Assembly: GCA_030550625.1 (NCBI GenBank)
Contig: JAUQOZ010000258.1
Location: forward strand, 1-34,334
Direction of reading: 5' to 3'
Source of the DNA: Chloroflexota bacterium
Lineage (GTDB): Bacteria; Chloroflexota; Chloroflexia; Chloroflexales; Chloroflexaceae
Length of the DNA stretch: 34,334 nt
Positions 16,696 to 25,618 of the stretch are shown piece by piece. The position numbers were made by a program, and so were the translations under genes. The notes beneath the pieces are model-generated. The model did no database searches. It was not told the DNA's origin and saw only the letters and a list, made by a program, of their open reading frames with translations. Positions within the stretch are counted from its first letter, which is position 1. The number at the start of each line of letters is the position of its first letter.

Positions 16696-19179
16696 TCATC
16701 TTGCGACTGGCCTCACTGGTGCATCAGCCGCAGCGTTCGCTGGTGCATTGACGGTTGCCGGATCGCGCACTGCTACCTTCCACAGCGCGCCGCCAACCAT
16801 CGCCGCCAACGCATAGCCGGCGGCGCCGCTTAGCATTGCGGTGGTGAAGTTGCTCGCCATGCTGACCACGATCACCAATACTGATCCCAGCACCGAGAAG
16901 ACGCCGTTCATTCCCCATGCCCAGACCACGAGTCCCGGCGCGCGCGCATTGAGTTGGCGCAAACCTGCCGGGAAGGGGAGGCCGAGCATCGTGGCCAGCG
17001 GCGCGATGATGAAGATGCTGGCGACGATCCGCGCCAAATCAGGCCAGTGCATCCACGCTGCGAAGATCGGCGGCAGCGCAACGATATAGATTGTCGTCAG
17101 CGCCGCAATGCTGATCAATGCCAGCCGTAACCTGTTGGCGGTTCTAATGCGTTTGCTGCCCAACAGGCTGCCTAATGCGGCAAAGGCCAGCATACTAGCA
17201 ATGGTCGTGGTTGTCGCATGGATCGGGTAGCCGATAAAGAGCGTAAAGCGCTGGATCAGTACGATCTGAATGAACATATAGGCGGCGCCAAGCAAGCTGA
17301 AGTAGGCCAACGTAGAGATGGCGCCGGGCATGCGCAGGCCATCGCGCTGGTAACGCGCCAACGGTAACACAATGAACGCTACCGCTGCGCCAAGCGCGAA
17401 GATAGCCATGGTCAACAAAATCAGGTTGCCGATCGGAAAACGGTTGAGCCGCCCTTCATAACTGCGATCGAAGTGCAGGTTTTCCCAACGGAAGTAGTTG
17501 TAGAAGAAGGGGTTGTCATCGGTCACTGGGAAGATTTGAAATGGGTAGGCTCGCTCAAAAGCCCGTGGATCGGCAGCGTGCAAGTAGTCGGCGAAGGGAG
17601 TATTCAACCGTACCAACGGGTCGTGCAGCATCGTGAAGTTGTTCGCCGCACCCCACGCGCGCAGCCGTTCGATCTGTTCCGGCTGGAACGGCGACCGGCT
17701 GACCAGCAGCGTGGCATTGATCCCGCTCTCGTTGGCGATGATCGCAATATGCGTCGCCGGATTGCTCACCCCCATCCGGCGCAACGCTTCCGCCGCCAGT
17801 CCGGTTAAGCGCAGCATCTCGCGCGGCGGACTGTTGACATCACGTGTCCACGAGAAGATGCCGTTTGGGGTGAGTGCGTTCAACGCTTGTTCGAGCGAAT
17901 CAACCGTATAGAGGTATGACTCGGCGAGCACGTAGGCTCCGCCCGACAATGCCGCCAAGTTGTCGAGGCCGATGCCTTGAATGATGTCGTATTGCTCGGT
18001 TGTGCGACTAAGAAAACTGCGTCCTTCGGCGACGATCAACTCGGTTGAGGGGTGCTCAGCGAGCCGGCCAGTGTAATCAGCGTAACGATCTTGTAAGAGG
18101 CTCACGATCGTTGGGTTGAGTTCGATCGCAGTGATCTGTTCGGCGCGGTAGAGCCGGGCCAGCAGAATGTCAAGCCCGCCCCCTACCCCAATCAGCAAGG
18201 TGCGTGGACGCTCGTTGCCGAGCTGGTAGGCGGCGCTGATTACCGCGTGGTCAAGGAAGCGGAAACGTTCGAGATCGGTATCACTGCCATCAAACCGGTA
18301 CATCCCGGTCATCGACGTGCCGTCAATCGTCACCAGTTTCAGCGGCAGCTCTGGCCGGTTGTCTAGCGGGTAGCTTGAACTGACCGCGCCGACGATCATC
18401 GGTTCGGTGACAGTGATCTCTGGCATCACATCCACCCGCCCAACTGGATCCCAGCGGGTGAATTCAGGGCCGGTTCCTTGCACCTGCATCGCCCAACCCA
18501 GCTCTTTCGAGCCGGGTACGGCAAGGGTGGGTGGCCGCGCGATCAATGCTACCAACACCAGCGCTTCCGCGCCAATGATGGCCGGCAAGAGCCAACGCTG
18601 GCGTGGTTGGGCTTCGTAGCCGAGCAGCACTGCCGCCAATGCACCGATCAAGCCGATCAAGGCAATGACTGCCGGGCCGCCGATCGTGTGGATCACGAAC
18701 AAGACCGTCATTGTGGCGATGCCTGCCCCCAGCATATCGGCAAAATAGAGCCGGTGGGCAGCGCCGGCCCAGCGCCCAAAGATGGCGGCAATCACCAGCC
18801 CGCCGGTAAAGAACGTGCTGAATAGACATATAAAGTAGATGCCGAGGCCGATGATCGTCCAGCCGAGCTGCGCTGCGCGCAGTGGATCGATGGCGATGGT
18901 CGTAATCGCAATCAGATTGCTCAGACTGGCAAGGCTGAAAAGCAAAGCCAACGTGCCCAGACGCTGCTGGAGCTTATCAGGCCCCCAACGGCGCACGGCA
19001 AGGAATGTTCCGGCTGCTCCGCCGCCGAGCAAGGCGATACCGATCACCATATAGGTGAAGTGGTGCCAGATCATCAACGAAAAGATGCGGGTGAAGGTGA
19101 TTTGGAGGGCGAGAATACTGCCGCTCAGCAGCGTGAGGCCGAGGTACTTGCCGATCGATTGCAAAGGTGGAAACGTCAT
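16696..19179 (-). CDS. Large membrane protein with spermidine-synthase-like methyltransferase-fold domain
   Basis: An 827-residue protein in three parts. Residues ~10-215 hold about seven membrane helices. Residues ~240-560 form a Rossmann domain with RTLLIGVGGGLDILLARLY (glycine loop 331-335), AIELNP (acidic residue E353) and VAEGRSFL (384-390), as in spermidine synthase-like proteins. Residues ~590-810 are again membranous. True aminopropyltransferases carry an Asp-rich motif after YDxI; here that stretch is YDIIQGIGLDNLAALSGG, without the catalytic Asp-Ser/Ala-x-Asp. Polyamine synthesis is therefore unlikely and speE would be a misnomer. A role in modifying or sensing something at the membrane is possible. 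It is followed 28 bases downstream from the deacetylase-like gene. Confidence 0.7.
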   Translation of the reverse strand: MTFPPLQSIGKYLGLTLLSGSILALQITFTRIFSLMIWHHFTYMVIGIALLGGGAAGTFLAVRRWGPDKLQQRLGTLALLFSLASLSNLIAITTIAIDPLRAAQLGWTIIGLGIYFICLFSTFFTGGLVIAAIFGRWAGAAHRLYFADMLGAGIATMTVLFVIHTIGGPAVIALIGLIGALAAVLLGYEAQPRQRWLLPAIIGAEALVLVALIARPPTLAVPGSKELGWAMQVQGTGPEFTRWDPVGRVDVMPEITVTEPMIVGAVSSSYPLDNRPELPLKLVTIDGTSMTGMYRFDGSDTDLERFRFLDHAVISAAYQLGNERPRTLLIGVGGGLDILLARLYRAEQITAIELNPTIVSLLQDRYADYTGRLAEHPSTELIVAEGRSFLSRTTEQYDIIQGIGLDNLAALSGGAYVLAESYLYTVDSLEQALNALTPNGIFSWTRDVNSPPREMLRLTGLAAEALRRMGVSNPATHIAIIANESGINATLLVSRSPFQPEQIERLRAWGAANNFTMLHDPLVRLNTPFADYLHAADPRAFERAYPFQIFPVTDDNPFFYNYFRWENLHFDRSYEGRLNRFPIGNLILLTMAIFALGAAVAFIVLPLARYQRDGLRMPGAISTLAYFSLLGAAYMFIQIVLIQRFTLFIGYPIHATTTTIASMLAFAALGSLLGSKRIRTANRLRLALISIAALTTIYIVALPPIFAAWMHWPDLARIVASIFIIAPLATMLGLPFPAGLRQLNARAPGLVVWAWGMNGVFSVLGSVLVIVVSMASNFTTAMLSGAAGYALAAMVGGALWKVAVRDPATVNAPANAAADAPVRPVAR

Positions 19180-19207
19180 GCCGTAGCTCTCTTTACTGAT
19201 GAACGTA

Positions 19208-21160
19208 TCACGAGGCGTAGTCGGCGATCAACTGCTGTTGTCCGCTGGTTAGCCTGATCACCCGATATGACCTGCCGGCAATTTCACGCCGTTGCGTGGC
19301 TACTTCGCTATCCGCGAGCCTGACCGTGCGCAACCGCGCGTTGCGGTGTTGATCTGGGAGCAAGACTGTGAGCGGCAAGGGTGTTGATGGTAGTGTGATC
19401 GTCCCTCGTAGTCGTTGCCCGTTCCATTCGATATGGCTGAGATCACTTGCATTGCGCGCTTCAATGAAGCGCAACCACCGTTCAGCGGCGATGATGGGCA
19501 TGTTGGCGCTAGCGGCGTAGCTTAGTGTCGTATCAAGCCAGCGTGCCACTTCGCCGGCGATCGGATCGCCGAGCAAGAATGGATCAACGTGGCATTGGAG
19601 ACCTAACGCTGCCGGGTAGCGATCGATGCTGGCTGCAATTTGACCAATCGTCTGATTGGCTGCGGTGGCGCCGTCAAGCCCCACCTCATAGCCGGTTTGA
19701 AACACCGGCATCAGATGTTCATCGACCAGATGGGTAGCTTGCTGATACACATCGATGATCGTGCCGTCTTCGGCGACAAACCGCATCGGCAAGCCGCTGC
19801 CATTCAAATACCCCATCGTCCACGTACCGTCGGGTTTACGCACTGCCGGGCCGCTGTGGTAGTGATCGAGGTTCATCCGAATGCCGTACCGCGCTTGCAC
19901 AATCGCATTGTCTACCCAGCCGTGCCACAGAATGCGGTGGGTACGCACGGTTGGCGGCAGCGGCCCGTAGCCAAGCTTGAGAAATTCGCTCCAGTGCCGG
20001 TAATAGCCTTCTTCCAGCCCATCTTCGACATACGGATGCATCCCGAATTCGTGGCCGCGGTCGCGCCAAGCAGCAACATGATGCGGCCCCGGCAGCGGAT
20101 CGTCTCCGCCGAGCGCTGAGCCGATCAGTGGCGTTCGGCTGAGCGTCCAGCGCAACTTGCGCGCTAATCGTCCGCTGGCGTTCGCTGGCGGCGGGGTGTA
20201 GTAGATCGAAGCGGTGCCGCTGTGCCGTTCGACGATCGCTAACAACTGTTCGATATGGCTCACCCGGCTGCCATGCGCGTCGCCAGTGGCAATGATCACA
20301 CTGGGGGCATTGTCGGGAAGGTACCAGAGCCGAGGGAGCGGCAGCGGGCTGATCTCGTCAATGACCCGGCTCAGCAAGCGTTGATGCTCATCGGCTTGCG
20401 GAATGGCGATGCGTTCAAGATCGATCCATCCCACAAAGAGATCGCTGGCGCGGAGACCTTCCATCAGGTCACGTTCCTGATTGGCCCACGCCGGGTTGCC
20501 CTGCCGGATGAGGGCAATCGTCTGCGCCAGATCGAACGTCCAGAGCGCAGCAAAGCCCTGCCCGAACCGGTGAATGGTTACAAGCGGATCGCCATTGCTC
20601 GCAGTCGCAAGCGCCTCTGCCCCGCGCAATTCAACCCGGTCATACACGGTATGGATCTGGAGCGGCCCGGCAATGCCGGTTGCTGGCGCTGGATGGCATG
20701 TATCATCAATCTGGCTGGCGCCGAGATACCTGACGCCCAACACCTCGGCTAACGCCGGATCGGGGCGAATCGCCACTAAGCCGCCGCCGGCGCTGACAAA
20801 TTGGCGCAGCCATCCTTGACTACCCAGACTGAGGGGTGTCGATCCCAATACAATAACGGCGGCGGTGATGGGGCGATCTAGTTGGCGCAGGCTGATCTGG
20901 CGTAGGCCCAAAAACCCTTCTGCGCGCAGGATCTCGCCGAGGTACGCCGTAAAATCAGGGTGCGGCGCCGGATCGGCGACCAATGCCAATGGCGCAAAAC
21001 CGTTGGCAGGCGCTAATGAAACAGGTGGCGGCGGCGATGTGGTTGGCGCCGGCAGAGGCCATTGTTCGGCGCCATAGGCTACGATGCCTCCGAGACCTGC
21101 AGCGGCGAGGGTGCTGGTCAGAAACGCTCGTCGAGTGACAGGTCGCTGCAAGTAGTGCAT
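19208..21160 (-). CDS. Tat-exported polysaccharide deacetylase-like protein
   Basis: A 650-residue protein with a twin-arginine signal (TRRAFLTS at 9-16, then a hydrophobic stretch), predicting folded export. A proline-rich linker follows. Residues ~55-240 look like a class-I glutamine-amidotransferase-like or ThuA-like alpha/beta domain (AVIVLG, GGGLVAI, FGQGFAALWTFDL). Residues ~285-560 resemble a NodB-type barrel: ATGDAHG with D294 and H296, GHEFGMHPY with H370 and H375, RTHRILWHG, and NLDHYH. These could be the Asp/His metal ligands of a deacetylase. It would act on the glycan outside the membrane. The ATG follows the previous stop by six bases with no clear ribosome site, so it relies on coupling. 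Family call is moderate. Confidence 0.65.
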   Translation of the reverse strand: MHYLQRPVTRRAFLTSTLAAAGLGGIVAYGAEQWPLPAPTTSPPPPVSLAPANGFAPLALVADPAPHPDFTAYLGEILRAEGFLGLRQISLRQLDRPITAAVIVLGSTPLSLGSQGWLRQFVSAGGGLVAIRPDPALAEVLGVRYLGASQIDDTCHPAPATGIAGPLQIHTVYDRVELRGAEALATASNGDPLVTIHRFGQGFAALWTFDLAQTIALIRQGNPAWANQERDLMEGLRASDLFVGWIDLERIAIPQADEHQRLLSRVIDEISPLPLPRLWYLPDNAPSVIIATGDAHGSRVSHIEQLLAIVERHSGTASIYYTPPPANASGRLARKLRWTLSRTPLIGSALGGDDPLPGPHHVAAWRDRGHEFGMHPYVEDGLEEGYYRHWSEFLKLGYGPLPPTVRTHRILWHGWVDNAIVQARYGIRMNLDHYHSGPAVRKPDGTWTMGYLNGSGLPMRFVAEDGTIIDVYQQATHLVDEHLMPVFQTGYEVGLDGATAANQTIGQIAASIDRYPAALGLQCHVDPFLLGDPIAGEVARWLDTTLSYAASANMPIIAAERWLRFIEARNASDLSHIEWNGQRLRGTITLPSTPLPLTVLLPDQHRNARLRTVRLADSEVATQRREIAGRSYRVIRLTSGQQQLIADYAS

Positions 21161-21166
21161 AGCGCG

Positions 21167-23134
21167 TTACATGCGCCGGCGACGACCGGCGATTGTGCGT
21201 CGCCGGGCCGGCGGTGTTGCGGCTGTCGGCTTGGCGGCATGCTTCTCTGTTTGTTGCGAGACTGCCGTCCGCACCGTCTCGCCTAAGGCGCGCTCCTTCA
21301 GCCCATTACTGTGCTGTTCGTTGCTAGACGGCGCCACCACGACGGCCTGATGTTCAGTCACTGGCGGGGTCACGATCACGCGCGACGGTTCAGCGACTGG
21401 GGTCACAATCACGCGCCCAGCAACCGGTTCGGCGCGAACAAAACCGTCATGATCCACCGCTGGATCGAGCGTTGGCGCAGACACGCTGTTGGCAGCCTGC
21501 TCTTCCGATGGTGCCGTTACTGGTTGCCCCTTGCCGGGATTAAGCAGCCGCAACGGCACATCGCTCAAGAACTGGCGGAGGTTAGGCAATGGCAAGCGTG
21601 GTCGATCGGTTTGCCCAGCCAACGTACGTTCTTCAGTTAACATTACCGCGCCAAGCACACTATCGCTCCGTTTCAGCGTTAGTCGCTTGAGACTTTGTTG
21701 GATGTCGCGGCTGCTGTCTTCAGCCGGTTTGAGCGCCAGCACAACCCCATCAACCATCGGCGCCAGCAACGCAGCTTCAACGCCACTAAGCGTTGATGGG
21801 CCATCGAAAATGAGGATATCAGCCGCGCGTTGCAGTCCCTCGACCAATGCCGGCCATGGTTGCGATGGCGGCAAGGGGCGGCCATCTTCGCCAGTATTGC
21901 GGGCCAACAACAACACATTCTTCATCGGCGTGACCCGCAAACTCGACCAAACTTGCGCTTCGCCATCGATCATAATCGGTTGTAGCACCGACTCGGGATT
22001 GCCGAACAGTTCGCTCAATGCAGCCTGCTCAGTTTCGGCATCAACCAGCAATACCCGATAGCCCGATAGCGTGTAGCAATGGGCCAGATCGATGACCAAC
22101 GCGCTTCGTTCATGTGACGGGCGCGGCCCGCTGACCATCAAAATGCGAGCATTGCGGGGCAAGCCGGCCAGCACAATTTGGGTGTGGGCCTCTTTCACGG
22201 CGCTAGCGCGCATGCGCGCTTCATCTTCGCTCAAGCCAATCAATGGCCGCTTGCCGGGCACTGCGCCGAGGAAGTTGAGACCAAACCGGCTGCGTAAATC
22301 GTTATGGTTGCGCCAGCGGGTGTCAATCGCTTCGAGCACAAATGATGCCATTAGTCCTAACAGCAACCCAGCCAACCCAGCCACGGCAACTGTCAGGTTG
22401 CGCTTGTTCGGCAAAGGCTCTCCCGGTACCTTCGCAGCTTCAAAGACCGCGAGACTGTTAACCATGCTGGTGTTTTGCAGCCGTAACAACTGGGTATACG
22501 CATTTTGCGCCGTATCGCGGGCCAGTTCCAATTCTTGCAGCCGGTTGCGCGCCTCGCGGAGATCGGTGGCGCTGGTGGCCTGTGCGAGCAGTTCGCGAGT
22601 CTGGTCGATCTGGCGTTCGAGCGCCGTGATCTCGCGTTGCGCGCGATCAATCTGCTCATTCAGCAGGTTTCGCTGCGCTGCGATATTTTCAGGCGAATTC
22701 GGGCCGAATTGGATCAACTCGGTGGCAATTGCATCGGCGATGGCTGCTGCGCGCTGCGGATTCGTGTCGGTAATGGTAATCTCTAGCAAACTGGCCTGCC
22801 GGTTGACACTCGTTGCCAGCATGTAATCTCTGATCACTGGCCATGGGAAAGGTAAGCCAAGCTTTTCAACCACGGGGGCTAAAATGATCTCGCGCTTGGC
22901 CATTTCACCGTAGAAGCTGGCTACGGTATTGGTCAGGCCGATCATCTGTGGATCAGGCGCGGCTGTCGAGAGCGTATCGCCGACGCGCAGGGTGCTCCGG
23001 CTGATATAGTAATCAGGCTGACGCATGGCAAAGATCAGCGCACCGCTGGCGGCGAGGAGAGCGGCGAGCAGGGCAACCCACCACCAGCGCAGCATAATGC
23101 GAATGTATGACCAGATGTCGCTCCATGTGAGCAT
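21167..23134 (-). CDS. Wzz/BY-kinase-like polysaccharide co-polymerase with inactive kinase domain
   Basis: A 655-residue protein. Helix 1 (about 15-37), an external Wzz domain with coiled coil (about 150-220), a P-G-E-P-L-P-N motif (238-243) and helix 2 (about 246-270) define the chain-length-regulator part. The cytoplasmic domain keeps the Walker A'-like VLLVDAE (361-367) and Walker B-like ILIFDGPS (440-447). However, the Walker A site reads SGPRPSHERS (335-344), lacking the P-G-E-G-K-S/T glycine and lysine. The C-terminal tail has no tyrosines and ends in an Arg-rich RRRTIAGRRRRM. A fold-retaining, non-phosphorylating co-polymerase is inferred. AAGGAG lies about 8 bases before the ATG. Position just before the transport and synthesis genes suits control of chain length. 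Confidence 0.8.
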   Translation of the reverse strand: MLTWSDIWSYIRIMLRWWWVALLAALLAASGALIFAMRQPDYYISRSTLRVGDTLSTAAPDPQMIGLTNTVASFYGEMAKREIILAPVVEKLGLPFPWPVIRDYMLATSVNRQASLLEITITDTNPQRAAAIADAIATELIQFGPNSPENIAAQRNLLNEQIDRAQREITALERQIDQTRELLAQATSATDLREARNRLQELELARDTAQNAYTQLLRLQNTSMVNSLAVFEAAKVPGEPLPNKRNLTVAVAGLAGLLLGLMASFVLEAIDTRWRNHNDLRSRFGLNFLGAVPGKRPLIGLSEDEARMRASAVKEAHTQIVLAGLPRNARILMVSGPRPSHERSALVIDLAHCYTLSGYRVLLVDAETEQAALSELFGNPESVLQPIMIDGEAQVWSSLRVTPMKNVLLLARNTGEDGRPLPPSQPWPALVEGLQRAADILIFDGPSTLSGVEAALLAPMVDGVVLALKPAEDSSRDIQQSLKRLTLKRSDSVLGAVMLTEERTLAGQTDRPRLPLPNLRQFLSDVPLRLLNPGKGQPVTAPSEEQAANSVSAPTLDPAVDHDGFVRAEPVAGRVIVTPVAEPSRVIVTPPVTEHQAVVVAPSSNEQHSNGLKERALGETVRTAVSQQTEKHAAKPTAATPPARRRTIAGRRRRM

Positions 23135-23149
23135 GAACGTCGCTCCTTC

Positions 23150-24718
23150 TTAACTGGATGCCGGCAAGATAACCAGATCGCCCGCTTCCAGCCCGCTCAC
23201 AATCTCTACTTTGCCATCGACAATCAGCCCAAGTTGCACGTCAACCCGTTGGGAGCCGTTCTCGGTTGGCACCAAAACATGCGGGCCGCCATCGCGCCGG
23301 ATGGCTTCGATCGGCAGCCAGCGCACCCCTTCGCGTTGGCCAAAATCGATCGTTACCAGTGCCGGATCGCCAACCACAAGAGCGAGATCGCCGGCGTTGT
23401 ACGTGATATGCAATTCTGGCGCTTGCAGCGGGTTGTTCATCGTCGTCGTTTTGCGCACCACGCCGGTAAAGGTGCGGCCGGGATAGCGCACAAACGTGAT
23501 GCTTACCGTGGCGCCATTGGGGATCCGTTCGACATCCTCGGCGCTCAATCCGCTGACGGTAATCTGCAACCCAGAGTTGTCCATCAGCCGTAATACCGGA
23601 ACTTCGGCTTGCACCGGAAAGCCCACCAAGGCGTCAACCGCTGTGATCGCGCCGTCAAAGGGCGCATAGATCCGGCGGGCCTCGATTTGACGTTCAATCT
23701 CTTTGATGGCCAGTTCCGAAGCGGCTAGGCTCTTGACCAGCATTGGATCGGGGGTAAGACGCTGGCGAGCGGCATCGAGTTGGATCTGCGCCTGTTGCAC
23801 CGCTCGTTGGGCGGCAGTCACTTCGACCTGATCGGGCCCGTTAATCAAGCGATCAAGCCGGGCGCGGGCTAACTCTACGTCGGCTTCGGCGGCTTGTACG
23901 GCGGCGATTTCGTTGCCTCGTGCGGTGTCGTATTCAATCTGGGCGAGTGCAACCGCACTTTCCGCGGCCCGCACGGCGGCTGCCAACTGATCGACCAGCG
24001 CGCGCACTTCTGGCGTATCTTCAACTTCAAGTCGGGCGCGGGCCTGCTGATAAGCATCTTGCGCCCGTTGCAATTCGGCTTGCCGGTCGAGCAGCGCCCG
24101 CTCGGCGCGTGTCTTCACCGCCGAAGCATCATTGCGGGTGCGGGCCAGCGCAGCTTCGGCCCGTTGCAGGGCGGCGCGCGCTTCGGCAATCGCAGTTGCC
24201 GAAGGCGGAGTGGTCAATGCGTTCAGCCGGTCACGGGCCGAGGCCAGCGCTACTTCGGCAGCGCGCACGTCGATTTGCGCCCGTGCGGTTGCTTGCTCGA
24301 TCGCGCGGCGATCTTGTTCGGCATTGATCCGCGCTTGCCGGAGTTGATCTTCTAAGGTGCCGAGATCGATCTCGGCCAGCAATTGGCCGGTGGTAACTTG
24401 CGCGCCAACTTCAACGTACAGATTGCGTAAAATGCCGCTCTGCCGGAAAGCGAGATCGCGTTCGAGCACCGGTGTGACCTGCCCGCTCAGTTCGCGCCGG
24501 TCATCGAAGGCGCCGATCGCCACGGCGACCGTGCGGAGCTGGGGCGGCGCCGCAGTGGCGGTTGGCGCTGCCACGACCGTGGTTGGCGTGGGGGCCGGCG
24601 GTGTCCATGGCTCTGGCGTCGGCGCGCCAACCAGTGAGCCAATGCTACAGCCGCTCAAGCCAATCGCGAGGCCCATCGCCAATGCGCTGCGAACGGCAAT
24701 CTGTACGTGACGCTCCAT
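23150..24718 (-). CDS. Lipoprotein HlyD/MacA-family membrane-fusion adaptor
   Basis: A 522-residue protein with a lipoprotein signal (LSGC, lipid-attachment Cys24) and a Pro-Thr linker (about 33-58). A first lipoyl half follows (GILRNLYVEVGAQVTTGQLLAEID), then a very long Ala/Arg/Glu coiled-coil region (about 108-345), the second lipoyl half (IYAPFDGAITAVDALVG) and beta-barrel domains (VSITFVRYPGRTFTGVV). This is the adaptor architecture of MacA/HlyD systems that bridge an inner-membrane transporter to the outside. No ABC or RND transporter is adjacent, so its partner is elsewhere or it serves the glycan machinery directly. GAGGA lies four bases before the ATG. It is 13 bases after gmhB and 15 before the co-polymerase, clearly one operon. 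Confidence 0.82.
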   Translation of the reverse strand: MERHVQIAVRSALAMGLAIGLSGCSIGSLVGAPTPEPWTPPAPTPTTVVAAPTATAAPPQLRTVAVAIGAFDDRRELSGQVTPVLERDLAFRQSGILRNLYVEVGAQVTTGQLLAEIDLGTLEDQLRQARINAEQDRRAIEQATARAQIDVRAAEVALASARDRLNALTTPPSATAIAEARAALQRAEAALARTRNDASAVKTRAERALLDRQAELQRAQDAYQQARARLEVEDTPEVRALVDQLAAAVRAAESAVALAQIEYDTARGNEIAAVQAAEADVELARARLDRLINGPDQVEVTAAQRAVQQAQIQLDAARQRLTPDPMLVKSLAASELAIKEIERQIEARRIYAPFDGAITAVDALVGFPVQAEVPVLRLMDNSGLQITVSGLSAEDVERIPNGATVSITFVRYPGRTFTGVVRKTTTMNNPLQAPELHITYNAGDLALVVGDPALVTIDFGQREGVRWLPIEAIRRDGGPHVLVPTENGSQRVDVQLGLIVDGKVEIVSGLEAGDLVILPASS

Positions 24719-24731
24719 ATCTTCCTCTTAC

Positions 24732-25334
24732 TTATTGTGGCAAGACAAATGCGCCGGGTAGCGGCAGTGTTGCAAACGGAGCACTCACTGCCTCTTCGGC
24801 CAACATCCAGCGCACCGCACCTAAGAGATCGGGGGCGATGAATGACGGCTGGTAGCGCCGCAATTCCGGCTTCTGTAATTCGCTAGCGCCACGCCCTGTC
24901 TTCACAAGGATGGTCTGGCATCCCATGCGCTGCCCTGCTGCAATATCGCTGAGCGCATCGCCGACAAGGTATGCCTCGCGGCAATTGATCCGGTGGCGGG
25001 CTGCCAGATCCTCCAACATCCCCGGTTGGGGTTTCCGGCAATGGCATTGCTCGTCGGGACGGTGCGGGCAGTAGCGAATGTCATCAATCTGCGCGCCGTG
25101 GTAGCTGGCGATGTCGCGCAAGCGGGCGTGAATCTGTTCAAGGGTTTCGACCGACATCAATCCACGCCCAACCGCTGCTTGATTGGTGACAATAAAGATG
25201 CGAAAACCGGCGTTGGTCAGGAGACGGAGCGCAGTGAGCGCGCCCGGTAGAAATTGGAATTCCGACCAATCTTTGACGTGGTCTGGCCGGTTGTGATTAA
25301 TGACGCCATCACGGTCGAGAAAGACAGCGCGCAT
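24732..25334 (-). CDS. gmhB: D-glycero-D-manno-heptose-1,7-bisphosphate 7-phosphatase
   Basis: A 200-residue HAD-superfamily enzyme of the usual GmhB length. FLDRDGVIN supplies the nucleophile D7 and acid/base D9. IVTNQAAVGRG is motif II. The zinc-binding loop is CPHRPDEQCHCRKP with C89, H91, C97 and C99, and GDALSD (125-130) provides the Mg-binding acids. GmhB removes the 7-phosphate of heptose bisphosphate, a step toward ADP- or GDP-heptose. Histidinol-phosphate phosphatase is the main alternative, but the glycan context and the heptose kinase gene at 33015 favour GmhB. It leads the long minus-strand series with an extended -10 promoter just upstream. I see only a G-rich AGGGGGG as ribosome site. 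Confidence 0.85.
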   Translation of the reverse strand: MRAVFLDRDGVINHNRPDHVKDWSEFQFLPGALTALRLLTNAGFRIFIVTNQAAVGRGLMSVETLEQIHARLRDIASYHGAQIDDIRYCPHRPDEQCHCRKPQPGMLEDLAARHRINCREAYLVGDALSDIAAGQRMGCQTILVKTGRGASELQKPELRRYQPSFIAPDLLGAVRWMLAEEAVSAPFATLPLPGAFVLPQ

Positions 25335-25359
25335 GAGCCCCCCCTAGCGCTGTAACGAG

Positions 25360-25368
25360 ATTATAGCA
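25360..25368 (-). promoter_or_regulatory. Extended -10 promoter of gmhB operon
   Basis: Read on the minus strand this is TGCTATAAT, a perfect TGn plus TATAAT. No good -35 is seen 16-18 bases upstream, which extended -10 promoters can do without. Initiation near 25353 leaves about a 20-base leader before the gmhB ATG. It could drive the whole long minus-strand gene series. Confidence 0.5.
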
Positions 25369-25618
25369 CGTAGTAGGTTGCAGGCTACGATGATAATGCT
25401 ACAGTACACCTTGTGGCTGAAGATCTGCTAACAGAGGTAGGAGCGAATTGTGACAATGCTGTCATCTTAGTCTGAGATGCTATAGCTATCAAAGGTTAGT
25501 TGGGATGCCTAGTTTGTTGTCTAAACCTTGGGATCCTACAATAAATGAGGTTATATGTCATAAAGTGCGTCTGGCGCCGCGCGTCGAGTCTTTTTGTAAA
25601 TTGTTGATAATTGTGATG

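Noticed and set aside
16696-19179. Naming the 827-residue protein spermidine synthase (speE)
   Set aside because: The catalytic Asp motif is missing and the domain lies between membrane segments; only the fold is shared.
22092-22826. 244-codon plus-strand frame antisense to the co-polymerase gene
   Set aside because: Low-complexity Ser/Arg/Ala composition typical of the complement of a GC-rich gene; no domain or start signal.
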